This document shows positions 9,086 through 17,498 of a DNA stretch of 64,000 nt, piece by piece. Below the pieces are notes generated by a model. That model was not told where the DNA came from and ran no database searches. It saw only the letters and a list, made by a program, of their open reading frames with translations. The stretch comes from Streptomyces sp. NBC_00536 (lineage in GTDB: Bacteria > Actinomycetota > Actinomycetes > Streptomycetales > Streptomycetaceae). The translations under genes were made by a program, and so were the position numbers. The stretch is from NCBI RefSeq assembly GCF_036346295.1, contig NZ_CP107819.1, positions 3,038,001-3,102,000 on the forward strand, read 5' to 3'. The stretch's first letter is position 1, and each line of letters starts with the position of its first letter.

Positions 9086-10903
9086 ATGTGCGGAATTGTG
9101 GGTTACATCGGCAAGCGTGACGTGGCACCGCTGCTGCTGGAGGGGCTGGCGCGACTGGAGTACCGCGGTTACGACTCGGCCGGCATGGTCGTCAACACCC
9201 CGAAGTCCCCCGCGCTGAAGATGGTCAAGGCCAAGGGCCGCGTCCGCGACCTCGAAGCGAAGGTCCCGAAGCGCTTCACCGGCACCACCGGCATCGCCCA
9301 CACCCGCTGGGCCACCCACGGCGCCCCGAGCGACCACAACTCCCACCCGCACCTGGACCCGGAGAACAAGGTCGCCGTCGTCCACAACGGCATCGTCGAC
9401 AACGCCTCCGAGCTGCGCGCCAAGCTGGAGGCCGACGGGGTCGTCTTCGCTTCCGAGACCGACACCGAGGTGATCGTCCACCTGATCGCCCGCGCCCAGG
9501 CGAACACCCTGGAGGAGAAGGTCCGCGAGGCGCTCAAGGTCATCGAGGGCACCTACGGCATCGCCGTGATGCACTCCGACTTCGCCGACCGCATCGTCGT
9601 CGCCCGCAACGGCTCCCCCGTCATCCTGGGCATCGGCGAGAAGGAGATGCTCGTCGCCTCCGACGTCGCCGCGCTGATCGCCCACACCCGCCAGGTCGTG
9701 ACCCTCAACGACGGCGAGATGGCCACCCTCAAGGCCGACGACTTCCGCACCTACACCACCAGCGGTACGACGACCACCGCCACGCCCGAGACCGTGGAGT
9801 GGGAGGCCGCCTCCTACGACATGGGCGGCCACGACACCTACATGCACAAGGAGATCTCCGAGCAGCCCGACGCGGTCGACCGCGCGCTGCGCGGCCGGAT
9901 CGACGACCGCTTCTCCACCGTGCACCTGGGCGGCCTGAACCTGGACCCGCGCGAGGCGCGCGGCATCCGCCGGGTCAAGATCCTGGGCTGCGGCACCTCG
10001 TACCACGCCGGTCTGATCGGCGCGGGCCTCATCGAGAGCCTGGCCCGGATCCCGGCCGACGCCGAGCCGGCGTCCGAATTCCGTTACCGCAACCCGGTGG
10101 TGGACCCCGACACCCTCTACATCGCGGTGTCGCAGTCCGGTGAGACCTACGACGTGCTCGCGGCGGTGCAGGAGCTCAAGCGCAAGGGCGCCCGTGTCCT
10201 CGGCGTGGTCAACGTGGTCGGCTCGGCCATCGCCCGCGAGGCCGACGGCGGCGTGTACGTGCACGCGGGCCCCGAGGTCTGCGTCGTGTCCACCAAGTGC
10301 TTCACCAACACGGTGGTCGCCTTCGCGCTGCTCGCCGTCCACCTCGGCCGCATCCGCGACCTGTCCGTCACCGACGGCAAGCGGATCATCGAGGGCCTGC
10401 GCAAGCTGCCCGCGCAGATCCAGGAGATCCTCGAAGGCGAGGAGGACATCAAGAAGCTGGCCGCCGAGTACGCCGAGGCCAAGTCGATGATGTTCATCGG
10501 CCGGGTGCGCGGTTACCCGGTCGCGCTGGAGGCCTCGCTCAAGCTCAAGGAGATCTCCTACATCCACGCCGAGGCCTACCCGGCCTCCGAGCTGAAGCAC
10601 GGCCCGCTCGCCCTGATCGAGCCCGCGATGCCCACGGTCGCGATCGTGCCGGACGACGACCTGCTGGAGAAGAACCGCGCGGCGCTGGAGGAGATCAAGG
10701 CCCGCAGCGGCCGGATCCTCGCGGTGGCCCACCGGGAGCAGGAAAAGGCCGACCACACCATTGTGGTGCCGAAGAACGAGGACGAGCTGGACCCGATCCT
10801 GATGGGGATCCCGCTCCAGCTGCTCGCCTACCACACGGCCCTGTCGCTGGGCCGGGACATCGACAAGCCGCGCAACCTGGCCAAGTCGGTCACCGTCGAG
10901 TAA
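9086..10903 (+). CDS. glmS: Glutamine-fructose-6-phosphate aminotransferase (isomerizing)
   Basis: 605 residues. It makes glucosamine-6-phosphate from fructose-6-phosphate and glutamine, the entry to UDP-GlcNAc and peptidoglycan. The mature nucleophile is Cys2 in M-C-G-I-V-G-Y. The glutaminase domain occupies residues ~1-225, with H-T-R-W-A-T-H-G, followed by two SIS domains (G-C-G-T-S-Y-H-A near 295 and the A-E-A-Y-P-A-S-E-L-K-H-G-P segment near 500). The C-terminus ends K-S-V-T-V-E, the usual GlmS tail. AGGAGGGG at 9069-9076 precedes the ATG. The gap upstream is too short for a glmS ribozyme. Streptomyces often carry a second glmS elsewhere. Confidence 0.95.
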   Translation: MCGIVGYIGKRDVAPLLLEGLARLEYRGYDSAGMVVNTPKSPALKMVKAKGRVRDLEAKVPKRFTGTTGIAHTRWATHGAPSDHNSHPHLDPENKVAVVHNGIVDNASELRAKLEADGVVFASETDTEVIVHLIARAQANTLEEKVREALKVIEGTYGIAVMHSDFADRIVVARNGSPVILGIGEKEMLVASDVAALIAHTRQVVTLNDGEMATLKADDFRTYTTSGTTTTATPETVEWEAASYDMGGHDTYMHKEISEQPDAVDRALRGRIDDRFSTVHLGGLNLDPREARGIRRVKILGCGTSYHAGLIGAGLIESLARIPADAEPASEFRYRNPVVDPDTLYIAVSQSGETYDVLAAVQELKRKGARVLGVVNVVGSAIAREADGGVYVHAGPEVCVVSTKCFTNTVVAFALLAVHLGRIRDLSVTDGKRIIEGLRKLPAQIQEILEGEEDIKKLAAEYAEAKSMMFIGRVRGYPVALEASLKLKEISYIHAEAYPASELKHGPLALIEPAMPTVAIVPDDDLLEKNRAALEEIKARSGRILAVAHREQEKADHTIVVPKNEDELDPILMGIPLQLLAYHTALSLGRDIDKPRNLAKSVTVE

Positions 10904-10935
10904 TCGGCCCGGCCACCGACGGAAGCAGGCAGCGA

Positions 10936-10970
10936 ACCGCCCCCCGTGCGCACGGCGCACGGGGGGCGGT
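10936..10970 (+). terminator. Strong hairpin terminator after glmS
   Basis: Perfect 14-bp arms ACCGCCCCCCGTGC / GCACGGGGGGCGGT with a 7-nt loop. It also faces the end of the convergent membrane-protein gene. Confidence 0.85.
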
Positions 10971-10988
10971 CGCGTTCTTCCGTGCGGC

Positions 10989-11555
10989 TCAGCCCGCGGC
11001 GACGGCCCCGCGGGAGCGCCCGCCGACCGCCATCGGCCACTTGGCGAGCGCCGCCGTGGCTCCGTACCAGCCGAGCAGTCCGGCGACCGCCGCGACCCAG
11101 CCCGCCGCCTTGGCGAGCGAGCCGCTGTCCGCGAAGGCCGATATCGCGAGCAGCACCAGCGAGAGGAACAGCAGGCCGTACATGCCCTGGCTGAACAGCC
11201 CGCTCGCGGCGCCGACGGTGAGGGTCAGCGCGAGCAGGGCGAAGAGCACCAGAAACGTTCCGCCTGCGTGTGCGGTGACCTTGTCACCCGCCCCGCTGGC
11301 CCAGGTGAACCAGAAGGCGCCGAGTCCGGCGAACGCCGTGCCGTTGAAGCCGTTGCCGCCGCGGAACTCCAGGATCCCGAGGAGGAACAGGGCGATGCCG
11401 CCGATGTAGGTGGCGAGCGAGACGGAATCGGCGGCCGACACTCCGCTGATGACGCCGGTGTGGCCGATTCCGAACGCGAGAAGGGTCAGCCCCAGAGCCA
11501 GGTGCCCCAGGGTCGAAGTCGTGGCCGTGCTTCCCGCAGAGACGTCATTGTCCAC
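10989..11555 (-). CDS. GPR1/FUN34/YaaH-family membrane protein (acetate/succinate uptake type)
   Basis: 188 residues with six hydrophobic segments, the size and layout of the YaaH/SatP family, which moves acetate or succinate across the inner membrane. The first segment carries L-G-L-T-L-L-A-F-G-I, where the family has N-P-A-P-L-G-L. That signature is degraded here, so the substrate is uncertain. The GTG at 11555 is chosen because AAGGGAG lies 8 bases upstream in the transcript; the frame is open further up but has no site. The universal stress gene lies upstream in the same direction, 182 bases away. Confidence 0.75.
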   Translation of the reverse strand: MDNDVSAGSTATTSTLGHLALGLTLLAFGIGHTGVISGVSAADSVSLATYIGGIALFLLGILEFRGGNGFNGTAFAGLGAFWFTWASGAGDKVTAHAGGTFLVLFALLALTLTVGAASGLFSQGMYGLLFLSLVLLAISAFADSGSLAKAAGWVAAVAGLLGWYGATAALAKWPMAVGGRSRGAVAAG

Positions 11556-11737
11556 GGCGGGCTCCCTTCGATCTGCAGTTTTATGCTGTGTCCCAGCGAC
11601 TTTTATGTACCCTTCACAACCGCTCAATCCACCAATCCGCGGGTCACGGCTGGGTCACGGGACGGGTAACGGGCCGACTACATCCGGTCACGCGGATCTG
11701 GTCACGAGTTGGCCGTCCGGTCACGGAGACCGTCCGG

Positions 11738-12268
11738 TCAGGGGATGACGACGACGGGCCGCTGGGCCCGCTTCGCGAGACGGCCGGCCACCGAGCCGAA
11801 GATCCGCCCGACGAAGCCCTGGGTGGAGCCGACCACGATCGCGTCGGCCGAATACTCGCGGCCGACCTCCTCCAGCTCGTGGCAGATGTCCCCGCCCCGC
11901 TCGACCAGGATCCAGGGGACCTCGGTCAGATAATCGGCGCAGGCGAGTTCCAGCCCGAGCACCTCGGTGCGGTGGTCCGGGACGTCCACGAAGACCGGGG
12001 GCTCACAGCCCGCCCACACGGTGGTGGGCAGCCGGTTGGCCACATGGACGATGATCAGACCGGAGCCGGAGCGCCGGGCCATCCCGATCGCGTAGGCGAG
12101 CGCGCGCTCGCTGGACGTCGAGCCGTCGAATCCCACCACGACCCCGTGCCGGAAGGCCGGGTCGCAGGCAAGACGTGTCTGTTCCACCGCGCGCAGGTCG
12201 GCCGACACGGAGTCGGCGAGGGGTTTGCGCTTGCGGTCCGCGGGTTCGGAGAATTCGTGACCGGCCAT
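11738..12268 (-). CDS. Universal stress protein (UspA family), ATP-binding type
   Basis: 176 residues with a single Usp domain starting near residue 40 (V-V-V-G-F-D-G-S-x-x-S). The C-terminal G-S-x-x-G-x-x-x-x-x-x-G-S-V motif is the ATP-binding signature (G-2X-G-9X-G-S/T), so it belongs to the nucleotide-binding subgroup. The first ~40 residues are a charged extension. Actinobacterial relatives respond to hypoxia and stasis. It is divergent from the small membrane-protein gene at 12588. Five GGTCAC copies lie just past its 3' end. Confidence 0.9.
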   Translation of the reverse strand: MAGHEFSEPADRKRKPLADSVSADLRAVEQTRLACDPAFRHGVVVGFDGSTSSERALAYAIGMARRSGSGLIIVHVANRLPTTVWAGCEPPVFVDVPDHRTEVLGLELACADYLTEVPWILVERGGDICHELEEVGREYSADAIVVGSTQGFVGRIFGSVAGRLAKRAQRPVVVIP

Positions 12269-12587
12269 GGGCGTCTCGGCGAAAGGTCCTCGGGATCAGG
12301 GTCGCGCGAAATCGGCGACTCAGGGTGACGGGGGTCTGTCCGGGAAACCATCTTCCCAAGCCCTTACCCCCAGGGTACGGCGACACTCCTGCCATGCACA
12401 GGGCTTGACGCCCCTTGCCGCCCTTGGAGAGCGCCGAAGGGAGCATGCCGGAGCCGCGGGCTCCTTGGCAATGGCCGCTGTCCCCTACAGGCAGTGACGA
12501 GCCACCCCTGCGCGCAGTGACCGAGGCCCGCCGCGCGGCGTTGGACAAGGGTCCGACCGTCCAGGAAGAGCCCGCAGGGAGTACGCC
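12269..12587. other. Divergent intergenic region between usp and the 12588 gene
   Basis: 319 bases without a convincing gene. Short frames here lack a ribosome-binding site and codon bias. It should hold the promoters of both flanking genes. I find no palindrome, tRNA or known operator that I can defend. Confidence 0.5.
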
Positions 12588-13004
12588 GTGCCCGGTCATC
12601 CGGTCCACCCCGTCCAGCCAGCTCCGCCGACACAGTCCGCTTCATCCCTCCCGCCTTCCCGCCACCCGGCCATTCACTCGTCCGTGCACCCGGCCCGGCA
12701 GCCGGGCGACGATCCCGCGGGTGACGTGGTGCGCTGGGCCGCCTTCAGCTGCCTGCTCGTCCCCGTGGTCCTCGTCGTCTACGGGACCTCCTTCGACGGG
12801 GCCGCGGTCGCGACCCTGGGCCTGGTGACGGTCACGGCCGTGTGCCGGGTGATGCTGCGCCACTCGGAGAAGACCCAGCGGGCCGCGGCCCGGGTTCCGG
12901 TGGCGCTCCCTCCGGGGGCCGTGCCCCGTGGCCGGCACTCCCGTCCCGGGGCCGGAACACACCGCGGCTGCCACGGCTCCGGCGGGATCTCCCCCCACGA
13001 ATGA
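12588..13004 (+). CDS. Small two-pass membrane protein upstream of adpA
   Basis: 138 residues from a GTG with GGGAG at 12577-12581. The first 45 residues are rich in Pro, His and Ser and look disordered. Two hydrophobic segments follow (residues ~46-64 and ~66-82), then an Arg-rich tail. No named family is recognised. It precedes adpA by 376 bases in the same direction; a small hypothetical gene occupies this place in other Streptomyces as far as I recall. Any link to AdpA function is only positional. Confidence 0.6.
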   Translation: MPGHPVHPVQPAPPTQSASSLPPSRHPAIHSSVHPARQPGDDPAGDVVRWAAFSCLLVPVVLVVYGTSFDGAAVATLGLVTVTAVCRVMLRHSEKTQRAAARVPVALPPGAVPRGRHSRPGAGTHRGCHGSGGISPHE

Positions 13005-13380
13005 CTGATTCGCACACGCGCGCCCGCATGTTTTCAGCCAACTTCACTTCCGGACTCCACCCTTGCCGGAACGCTCGCCCAACCCCCCTACCACCAGGGA
13101 CGACAGAGCTGCAGGATGGCTCTGACCCTACGTGTACTGGCCAGCAGCGGGCGGCGCACTTCCCACCCGCCTGGCGGAGTGGAAGGGTTCCTGATCGAAT
13201 GCTTTTCGCCAAGTTGCCAAGTCGACATAGCGCTGCGTGCTGAACTTGTCACGCCGACACCACGGGACGCAGTAGATTCGATCATGTATTTACGGCGGGG
13301 GATCCACGTGCAAGGCCGAGGGGAAACGTGCAGGTGCGACCAGACCAAGGAGTCGCGACACCCAAGGGGGGCTTAGCGCC
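13005..13380 (+). promoter_or_regulatory. adpA upstream region and ribosome-binding site
   Basis: 376 bases without a gene. Long upstream regions are usual for adpA, which is autoregulated and controlled by several factors. A tandem GCCAAGTT/GCCAAGTC pair lies at 13208-13223, and AAGGGGGG (13364-13371) is the ribosome-binding site, 9 bases before the ATG. I could not find a clean match to the AdpA consensus TGGCSNGWWY. Short frames inside the region have no coding signal. Confidence 0.55.
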
Positions 13381-14553
13381 ATGAGCCAGGATTCCACCGC
13401 CGTCGTCGCAGACGCCGGCCGGAAGCTCGCAGGGCGCCGCCGCAGGGAAATTGTTGCGGTGCTGCTCTTCAGCGGCGGTCCGATCTTCGAGAGTTCCATT
13501 CCACTCTCCGTGTTCGGCATTGACCGGCAGGACGCGGGAGTTCCACGCTATCGACTGCTCGTGTGCGCCGGGGAGGACGGTCCGCTGCGGACCACCGGCG
13601 GACTCGAACTGACCGCGCCATACGGGTTGGAGGCGATCGCCCGGGCAGGCACGGTCGTCGTGCCCGCCTGGCGCTCCATCACTTCGCCGCCGCCACCGGA
13701 GGCGCTCGACGCACTGCGTCAGGCGCACGAGGAGGGGGCGCGGATCGTCGGGCTGTGCACGGGAGCCTTCGTGCTCGCCGCCGCAGGCCTGCTGGACGGC
13801 CGGCCCGCGACGACGCACTGGATGTACGCGCCGACGCTGGCCAAGCGGTACCCGTCCGTCCATGTCGATCCGCGCGAACTCTTCGTGGACGACGGCGACG
13901 TGCTGACGTCCGCGGGCACCGCGGCCGGAATCGACCTGTGCCTCCACATCGTGCGCACGGACCACGGCAGCGAGGCGGCCGGGGCCCTGGCCCGTCGGCT
14001 CGTCGTGCCGCCGCGCCGCACCGGGGGCCAGGAGCGCTATCTCGACCGGTCGCTGCCGGAGGAGATCGGCGCCGACCCGCTCGCCGAGGTCGTCGCCTGG
14101 GCGCTGGAACACCTCCACGAGCAGTTCGACGTGGAGACGCTGGCGGCGCGCGCCTACATGAGCAGGCGCACGTTCGACCGGCGGTTCCGCTCGCTGACCG
14201 GCAGCGCGCCGCTGCAGTGGCTGATCACCCAGCGGGTGCTCCAGGCACAGCGGCTGCTGGAGACCTCCGACTACTCGGTCGACGAGGTCGCCGGGCGCTG
14301 CGGGTTCCGCTCGCCGGTCGCCCTGCGCGGGCACTTCCGGCGGCAGCTGGGGTCCTCCCCCGCCGCCTACCGCTCCGCCTACCGGGCGCGCCGGCCGCAG
14401 GCCGACGTACCGCAGGTGGCACAGCTCTCGGACGGGCCGGTTCCGCACCAGCGCACGCCGCAGCCCAACCGGGCCGCGGCCGCACTGGCGGCCACCGGAC
14501 CGTCGGTGACCGAGCTGTACTCCCCCGGCCGGGTCCTGCGCGAACACGCGTAG
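13381..14553 (+). CDS. adpA: AdpA, AraC-type master regulator of development and secondary metabolism
   Basis: 390 residues. Residues ~20-195 form a DJ-1/PfpI-like domain with G-L-C-T-G-A-F (its conserved Cys), and residues ~235-330 form the AraC/XylS double helix-turn-helix ([16 protein letters not shown] and the [12 protein letters not shown] segment). Linkage to orn downstream matches adpA of other Streptomyces. AdpA activates hundreds of genes for sporulation and antibiotics. In most studied species the gene has a TTA leucine codon that makes it depend on bldA; I read every base of this copy and find no TTA in any frame. The tail after residue 335 is variable and Pro/Ala-rich. Confidence 0.95.
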   Translation: MSQDSTAVVADAGRKLAGRRRREIVAVLLFSGGPIFESSIPLSVFGIDRQDAGVPRYRLLVCAGEDGPLRTTGGLELTAPYGLEAIARAGTVVVPAWRSITSPPPPEALDALRQAHEEGARIVGLCTGAFVLAAAGLLDGRPATTHWMYAPTLAKRYPSVHVDPRELFVDDGDVLTSAGTAAGIDLCLHIVRTDHGSEAAGALARRLVVPPRRTGGQERYLDRSLPEEIGADPLAEVVAWALEHLHEQFDVETLAARAYMSRRTFDRRFRSLTGSAPLQWLITQRVLQAQRLLETSDYSVDEVAGRCGFRSPVALRGHFRRQLGSSPAAYRSAYRARRPQADVPQVAQLSDGPVPHQRTPQPNRAAAALAATGPSVTELYSPGRVLREHA

Positions 14554-14582
14554 TCCCCGCACCGGCGGACACCACAGAACGG

Positions 14583-14621
14583 CAGGTGCCCCCGACCCTT
14601 CATCAGGGCCGGGGGCACCTG
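14583..14621 (+). terminator. Hairpin terminator after adpA
   Basis: Arms of 17-18 bp beginning CAGGTGCCCCCG and ending CGGGGGCACCTG, with one mismatch and a 4-nt loop, 30 bases after the stop. It insulates orn from adpA. Confidence 0.8.
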
Positions 14622-14708
14622 CATGTCCGGGACGCGTGCCCGCGAGCCGCACACCCGGGCCCGCAGGGGAGGTCCGTAGAAACGGAAGCTCCGCATAAGG
14701 TGGGACGC

Positions 14709-15311
14709 ATGAACGATCGCATGGTGTGGATCGACTGCGAGATGACCGGGCTCTCGTTGGCGGACGACGCACTTATCGAGGTGGCCGCACTGGTCACCGA
14801 CTCGGAGCTCAACGTGCTCGGCGAAGGCGTGGACATCGTGATCCGCCCGCCGGACGCCGCCCTGGAGACCATGCCCGACGTGGTGCGCGAGATGCACACC
14901 TCGTCCGGCCTGCTCGACGAGCTGGCCGGCGGGACCACCCTCGCGGATGCCGAGGCCCAGGTCCTGGCCTACGTACGGGAACACGTCAAGGAACCGGGCA
15001 AGGCCCCGCTGTGCGGGAACTCGGTCGGCACCGACCGCGGATTCCTGCTGCGTGACATGGCCACGCTTGAGGCCTACATGCACTACCGGATCGTGGACGT
15101 GTCCTCGGTCAAGGAGCTGGCGCGCCGCTGGTACCCGCGGGCCTACTTCAACAGTCCCCCCAAGAGCGGGAACCACCGGGCGCTGGCGGACATCAAGGAG
15201 TCCATCGCCGAGCTGCGGTACTACCGGGAAGCGGTCTTCGTCCCGCAGCCCGGGCCGGACTCGGACACCGCCCGGACCATCGCCGCGAAGCACGTCATCC
15301 CCGCCGAATAG
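14709..15311 (+). CDS. orn: Oligoribonuclease
   Basis: 200 residues. A 3'-5' exonuclease of the DEDDh family that degrades 2-5 nt RNAs and the dinucleotide pGpG. Exo I is W-I-D-C-E-M-T-G-L (Asp and Glu ligands), Exo II contains C-G-N-S-V-G-T-D-R, and Exo III is N-H-R-A-L-A-D-I (catalytic His and Asp). Length and motifs are standard. The ATG at 14709 gives the canonical N-terminus. It follows adpA as in other Streptomyces, where loss of ornA affects development. A GC-rich inverted repeat at 15315-15337 may end the transcript. Confidence 0.95.
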   Translation: MNDRMVWIDCEMTGLSLADDALIEVAALVTDSELNVLGEGVDIVIRPPDAALETMPDVVREMHTSSGLLDELAGGTTLADAEAQVLAYVREHVKEPGKAPLCGNSVGTDRGFLLRDMATLEAYMHYRIVDVSSVKELARRWYPRAYFNSPPKSGNHRALADIKESIAELRYYREAVFVPQPGPDSDTARTIAAKHVIPAE

Positions 15312-15416
15312 CCGCCTGCCGGCCGGGGGCCGGCGGGCCGGGGAAAAGGTGGGAGCGAGCACCCTCTCGGACCCTGTACCCTTTTAATCGGCCGGTCGGG
15401 TTTCCCCGCCGGACAT

Positions 15417-15490
15417 GGTGGGTGTAGCTCAGTTGGTAGAGCACCTGGTTGTGGTCCAGGTGGCCGCGGGTTCAAGTCCCGTCACTCACC
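15417..15490 (+). tRNA. tRNA-His (anticodon GTG)
   Basis: Acceptor GTGGGTG pairs with CACTCAC with one G-U pair. The extra G(-1) at 15417 faces the discriminator C at 15490, the His hallmark. The anticodon stem CCTGG/CCAGG encloses TTGTGGT with anticodon GTG. The T arm is GCGGG/CCCGT. CCA is not encoded. Confidence 0.97.
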
Positions 15491-15495
15491 CTGTT

Positions 15496-15533
15496 GAAGG
15501 GCCCCGGTTCGCGCGAGCGGACCGGGGCCCTTC
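15496..15533 (+). terminator. Terminator after tRNA-His
   Basis: Inverted repeat GAAGGGCCCCGGT / ACCGGGGCCCTTC with a 12-nt loop, starting 6 bases after the tRNA. Confidence 0.8.
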
Positions 15534-15553
15534 GCGTTTCCCGGGTCACGGCG

Positions 15554-16411
15554 CTAGGCGGAGAAGTCGGCCGCGTGGTCGGCGGCCCAGTCCGCGAAGG
15601 AGCGGGCCGGGTGTCCGGTGAGCAGTTCGACGGAGCCGGATATCTCGGCGGGAACCCCGACCCCCGCGGACCAGTAGGCCAGCAGGGCGTCGGCGTAGGG
15701 CCCGGGCACATACTCCGCGACGGAGTCCTTCCACGCCTGCGGGGTGACCGTCTCGTGCGCGACGGGCCGCTCCAGCACCGCGGAGAGGATGTCCAGTTGC
15801 TCCGCGAAGGTCAGCGAGCGCGGCCCGGTCAGGGTGTAGGCGCGGCCACCGAGCCCCGGGTCGGTGAGGACGGCGAAGGCCGCCTCGGCGAGGTCCGCCT
15901 CATGGACGGGGTCGCTGTGCGAACCGGGGTAGGGCAGCCGCACCGGCGCGCCGGAGCGGATGGGCCAGGCCCAGCTGCGGGCATTGCTCGCGAAGGATCC
16001 GGGGCGCAGCAGCGTGGTCCGCAGCGGGGCGGCCAGCAGGGCCTCCTCCACCGCGAGATGGGACGCGGCCAGGGCGCTCTCGCGGGCGCCGGGCTCCAGC
16101 ACGCTGGCGGAGGACAGGAGCACGATGTGCTCCACCCCGGCCCTGACGGCTTCCTCGACGAAGGCGTCGATGCCTTCGGCGGCGGCGTACAGGAACACCG
16201 AGCGAACGCCTTCGAGGGCGGCCGGGAAGGTCTCGGGGGCGGTCAGATCGCAGTGCACGGTCTCCGCGGCCTCACCCGGAGCCGCGCCCGGAGCCGCGCC
16301 CGGGGCCGCGGGCTCGCGGGAGGCGAGCCGGAACGGGATGCCGCGCTCGGCGAGGAGCGCGGCGAGGCCTCGGGCGACGGCTCCGCGGCCTCCGGTGACG
16401 AGGATCGTCAT
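15554..16411 (-). CDS. NAD(P)-binding NmrA/SDR-like reductase
   Basis: 285 residues. The N-terminus M-T-I-L-V-T-G-G-R-G-A-V-A-R is an atypical-SDR nucleotide-binding loop, followed by a conserved L-L-S-S-A-S-V and an L-R-P-G-S-F segment typical of NmrA-like sugar/quinone reductases. There is no Y-x-x-x-K catalytic pair in the usual place. A run of A-P-G-A repeats near residues 35-47 is low complexity. The ATG at 16411 has AAGGGA upstream. It is divergent from a MarR gene across a 115-base gap holding an inverted repeat, so it is probably the MarR target. The substrate is unknown. Confidence 0.8.
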   Translation of the reverse strand: MTILVTGGRGAVARGLAALLAERGIPFRLASREPAAPGAAPGAAPGEAAETVHCDLTAPETFPAALEGVRSVFLYAAAEGIDAFVEEAVRAGVEHIVLLSSASVLEPGARESALAASHLAVEEALLAAPLRTTLLRPGSFASNARSWAWPIRSGAPVRLPYPGSHSDPVHEADLAEAAFAVLTDPGLGGRAYTLTGPRSLTFAEQLDILSAVLERPVAHETVTPQAWKDSVAEYVPGPYADALLAYWSAGVGVPAEISGSVELLTGHPARSFADWAADHAADFSA

Positions 16412-16472
16412 GGCGGTGGGTCCCTTCGTAATCGATGGTGCGCCCGGTTAAGATGAATACGTGGCGCAGATT

Positions 16473-16501
16473 CTGTGCGACACATTCTCTGCGTCACACA
16501 G
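16473..16501. promoter_or_regulatory. Candidate MarR operator
   Basis: CTGTGCGACACA and TGCGTCACACAG are inverted 12-bp arms agreeing at 10 of 12 positions, 5 bases apart, in the divergent gap between the reductase gene and the MarR gene. Position and symmetry fit an autoregulatory MarR site. Confidence 0.6.
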
Positions 16502-16526
16502 TTAAATTTGGAGCATGGAGAAGCCG

Positions 16527-17075
16527 ATGTCAACCGATTCACTTCCTTCGGGTGATTCCCAGCCCGCCAGCGCCCCGGCCGACGGCGCCCAGCCCTGGAG
16601 CCGCGCCGAACTGCTCGCGCGCGTCGTCACCGAGAGCCAGCGGCACTACGCCGACTACTCCCTCTTCAGCCAGGCCATGGCCGACCACGTCGGCCTGCAC
16701 CCCACCGACCTGCAGTGCATCGCGCTCCTCGACATCGAGCCCGCCCCCGTCAGCACCGGCGACATCGCCCGGCTCACCGGCCTGACCTCGGGCTCGGCCA
16801 CCCGCCTCGTGGACCGGATGGTCAAGGCGGGCATCGTCGAGCGGCACGCCGACCCCCATGACCGCCGCCGCTCCCTCGTCGCCCTCGCCCCCGAGGCCCG
16901 CGCACGCATCGGCGCGGCCTGGGATGCCCCGGGCCGCGCCTTCGGCGAGGTACTGGCCGGCTATTCGGACGCGGAACTCACCGTCATCGCCGACTACCTG
17001 CACCGCGCAGCCGAAGTCGGCCGCGCCCAGGCCCAGCGACTGGCCTCGGGCGCGGCCGACGAACCCGTCGGCTGA
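16527..17075 (+). CDS. MarR-family transcriptional regulator
   Basis: 182 residues. The winged helix-turn-helix spans roughly residues 55-125: T-G-D-I-A-R-L-T-G-L-T-S-G-S-A-T-R-L-V-D is the recognition region and D-P-H-D-R-R-R-S the wing, both typical of MarR. The ATG at 16527 is preferred because GGAG at 16517-16520 sits 6 bases upstream; the ATG at 16515 has only one base between its GGAG and the start. It is divergent from the NmrA-like reductase gene. Relatives in actinomycetes repress redox or efflux genes in response to phenolics or electrophiles; the ligand here is unknown. Confidence 0.88.
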   Translation: MSTDSLPSGDSQPASAPADGAQPWSRAELLARVVTESQRHYADYSLFSQAMADHVGLHPTDLQCIALLDIEPAPVSTGDIARLTGLTSGSATRLVDRMVKAGIVERHADPHDRRRSLVALAPEARARIGAAWDAPGRAFGEVLAGYSDAELTVIADYLHRAAEVGRAQAQRLASGAADEPVG

Positions 17076-17129
17076 CCGCCGTCCGCATGGCCGGTTCGGC
17101 GCGCCCGGCCCGCCCGGCGCGCCGTCCGT

Positions 17130-17432
17130 TCAGCCCTTCATCGCCTTCAGCGCCGCCGTCCCCTTGGCCAGGTCCTCGCGGTTCATCACGGGAGCGATCT
17201 CGACCTCCGCTTCGAACTGCATGATCAGGTCTTCCACCAGCGCCGGCACCTGCGAGCTTTCCTGCAGGTCGAAGACGATCCACACGGACCGCACCCCTTC
17301 GGCCAGGCCGAAGTAGGAGGCCTCCGGCTGCACGGTCTCCAGCAGCGTGTCGATCGCCTTGAGCAGAGCGCCGCTCTTGATGCCTTCGTTGGCGGCGGCG
17401 ATGTTGTAGTGGGCGCGGAGCATGACTCTCAT
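17130..17432 (-). CDS. Small ferredoxin-like-fold protein (DUF3303-like)
   Basis: 100 residues with alternating strand and helix: M-R-V-M-L-R-A-H-Y-N, a helix, then W-I-V-F-D-L-Q-E-S-S-Q and V-E-I-A-P-V-M. This pattern resembles the DUF3303 dimeric alpha-beta barrel family, but I cannot be sure. It has no cysteines or signal peptide. GGAGT precedes the ATG at 17432. The neighbouring F420-type reductase gene lies upstream in the same direction 66 bases away and the two may be cotranscribed. Function unknown. Confidence 0.65.
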   Translation of the reverse strand: MRVMLRAHYNIAAANEGIKSGALLKAIDTLLETVQPEASYFGLAEGVRSVWIVFDLQESSQVPALVEDLIMQFEAEVEIAPVMNREDLAKGTAALKAMKG

Positions 17433-17498
17433 GCGTGACTCCTTCCGTCACGCCCACACTCGGCGCGCCCACCACCCCCGGCAACACATCCGCACCCG

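Noticed and set aside
12415..12828. Small open frames between usp and the 12588 gene
   Set aside because: No ribosome-binding site, no codon bias, and they overlap the better-supported gene at 12588.
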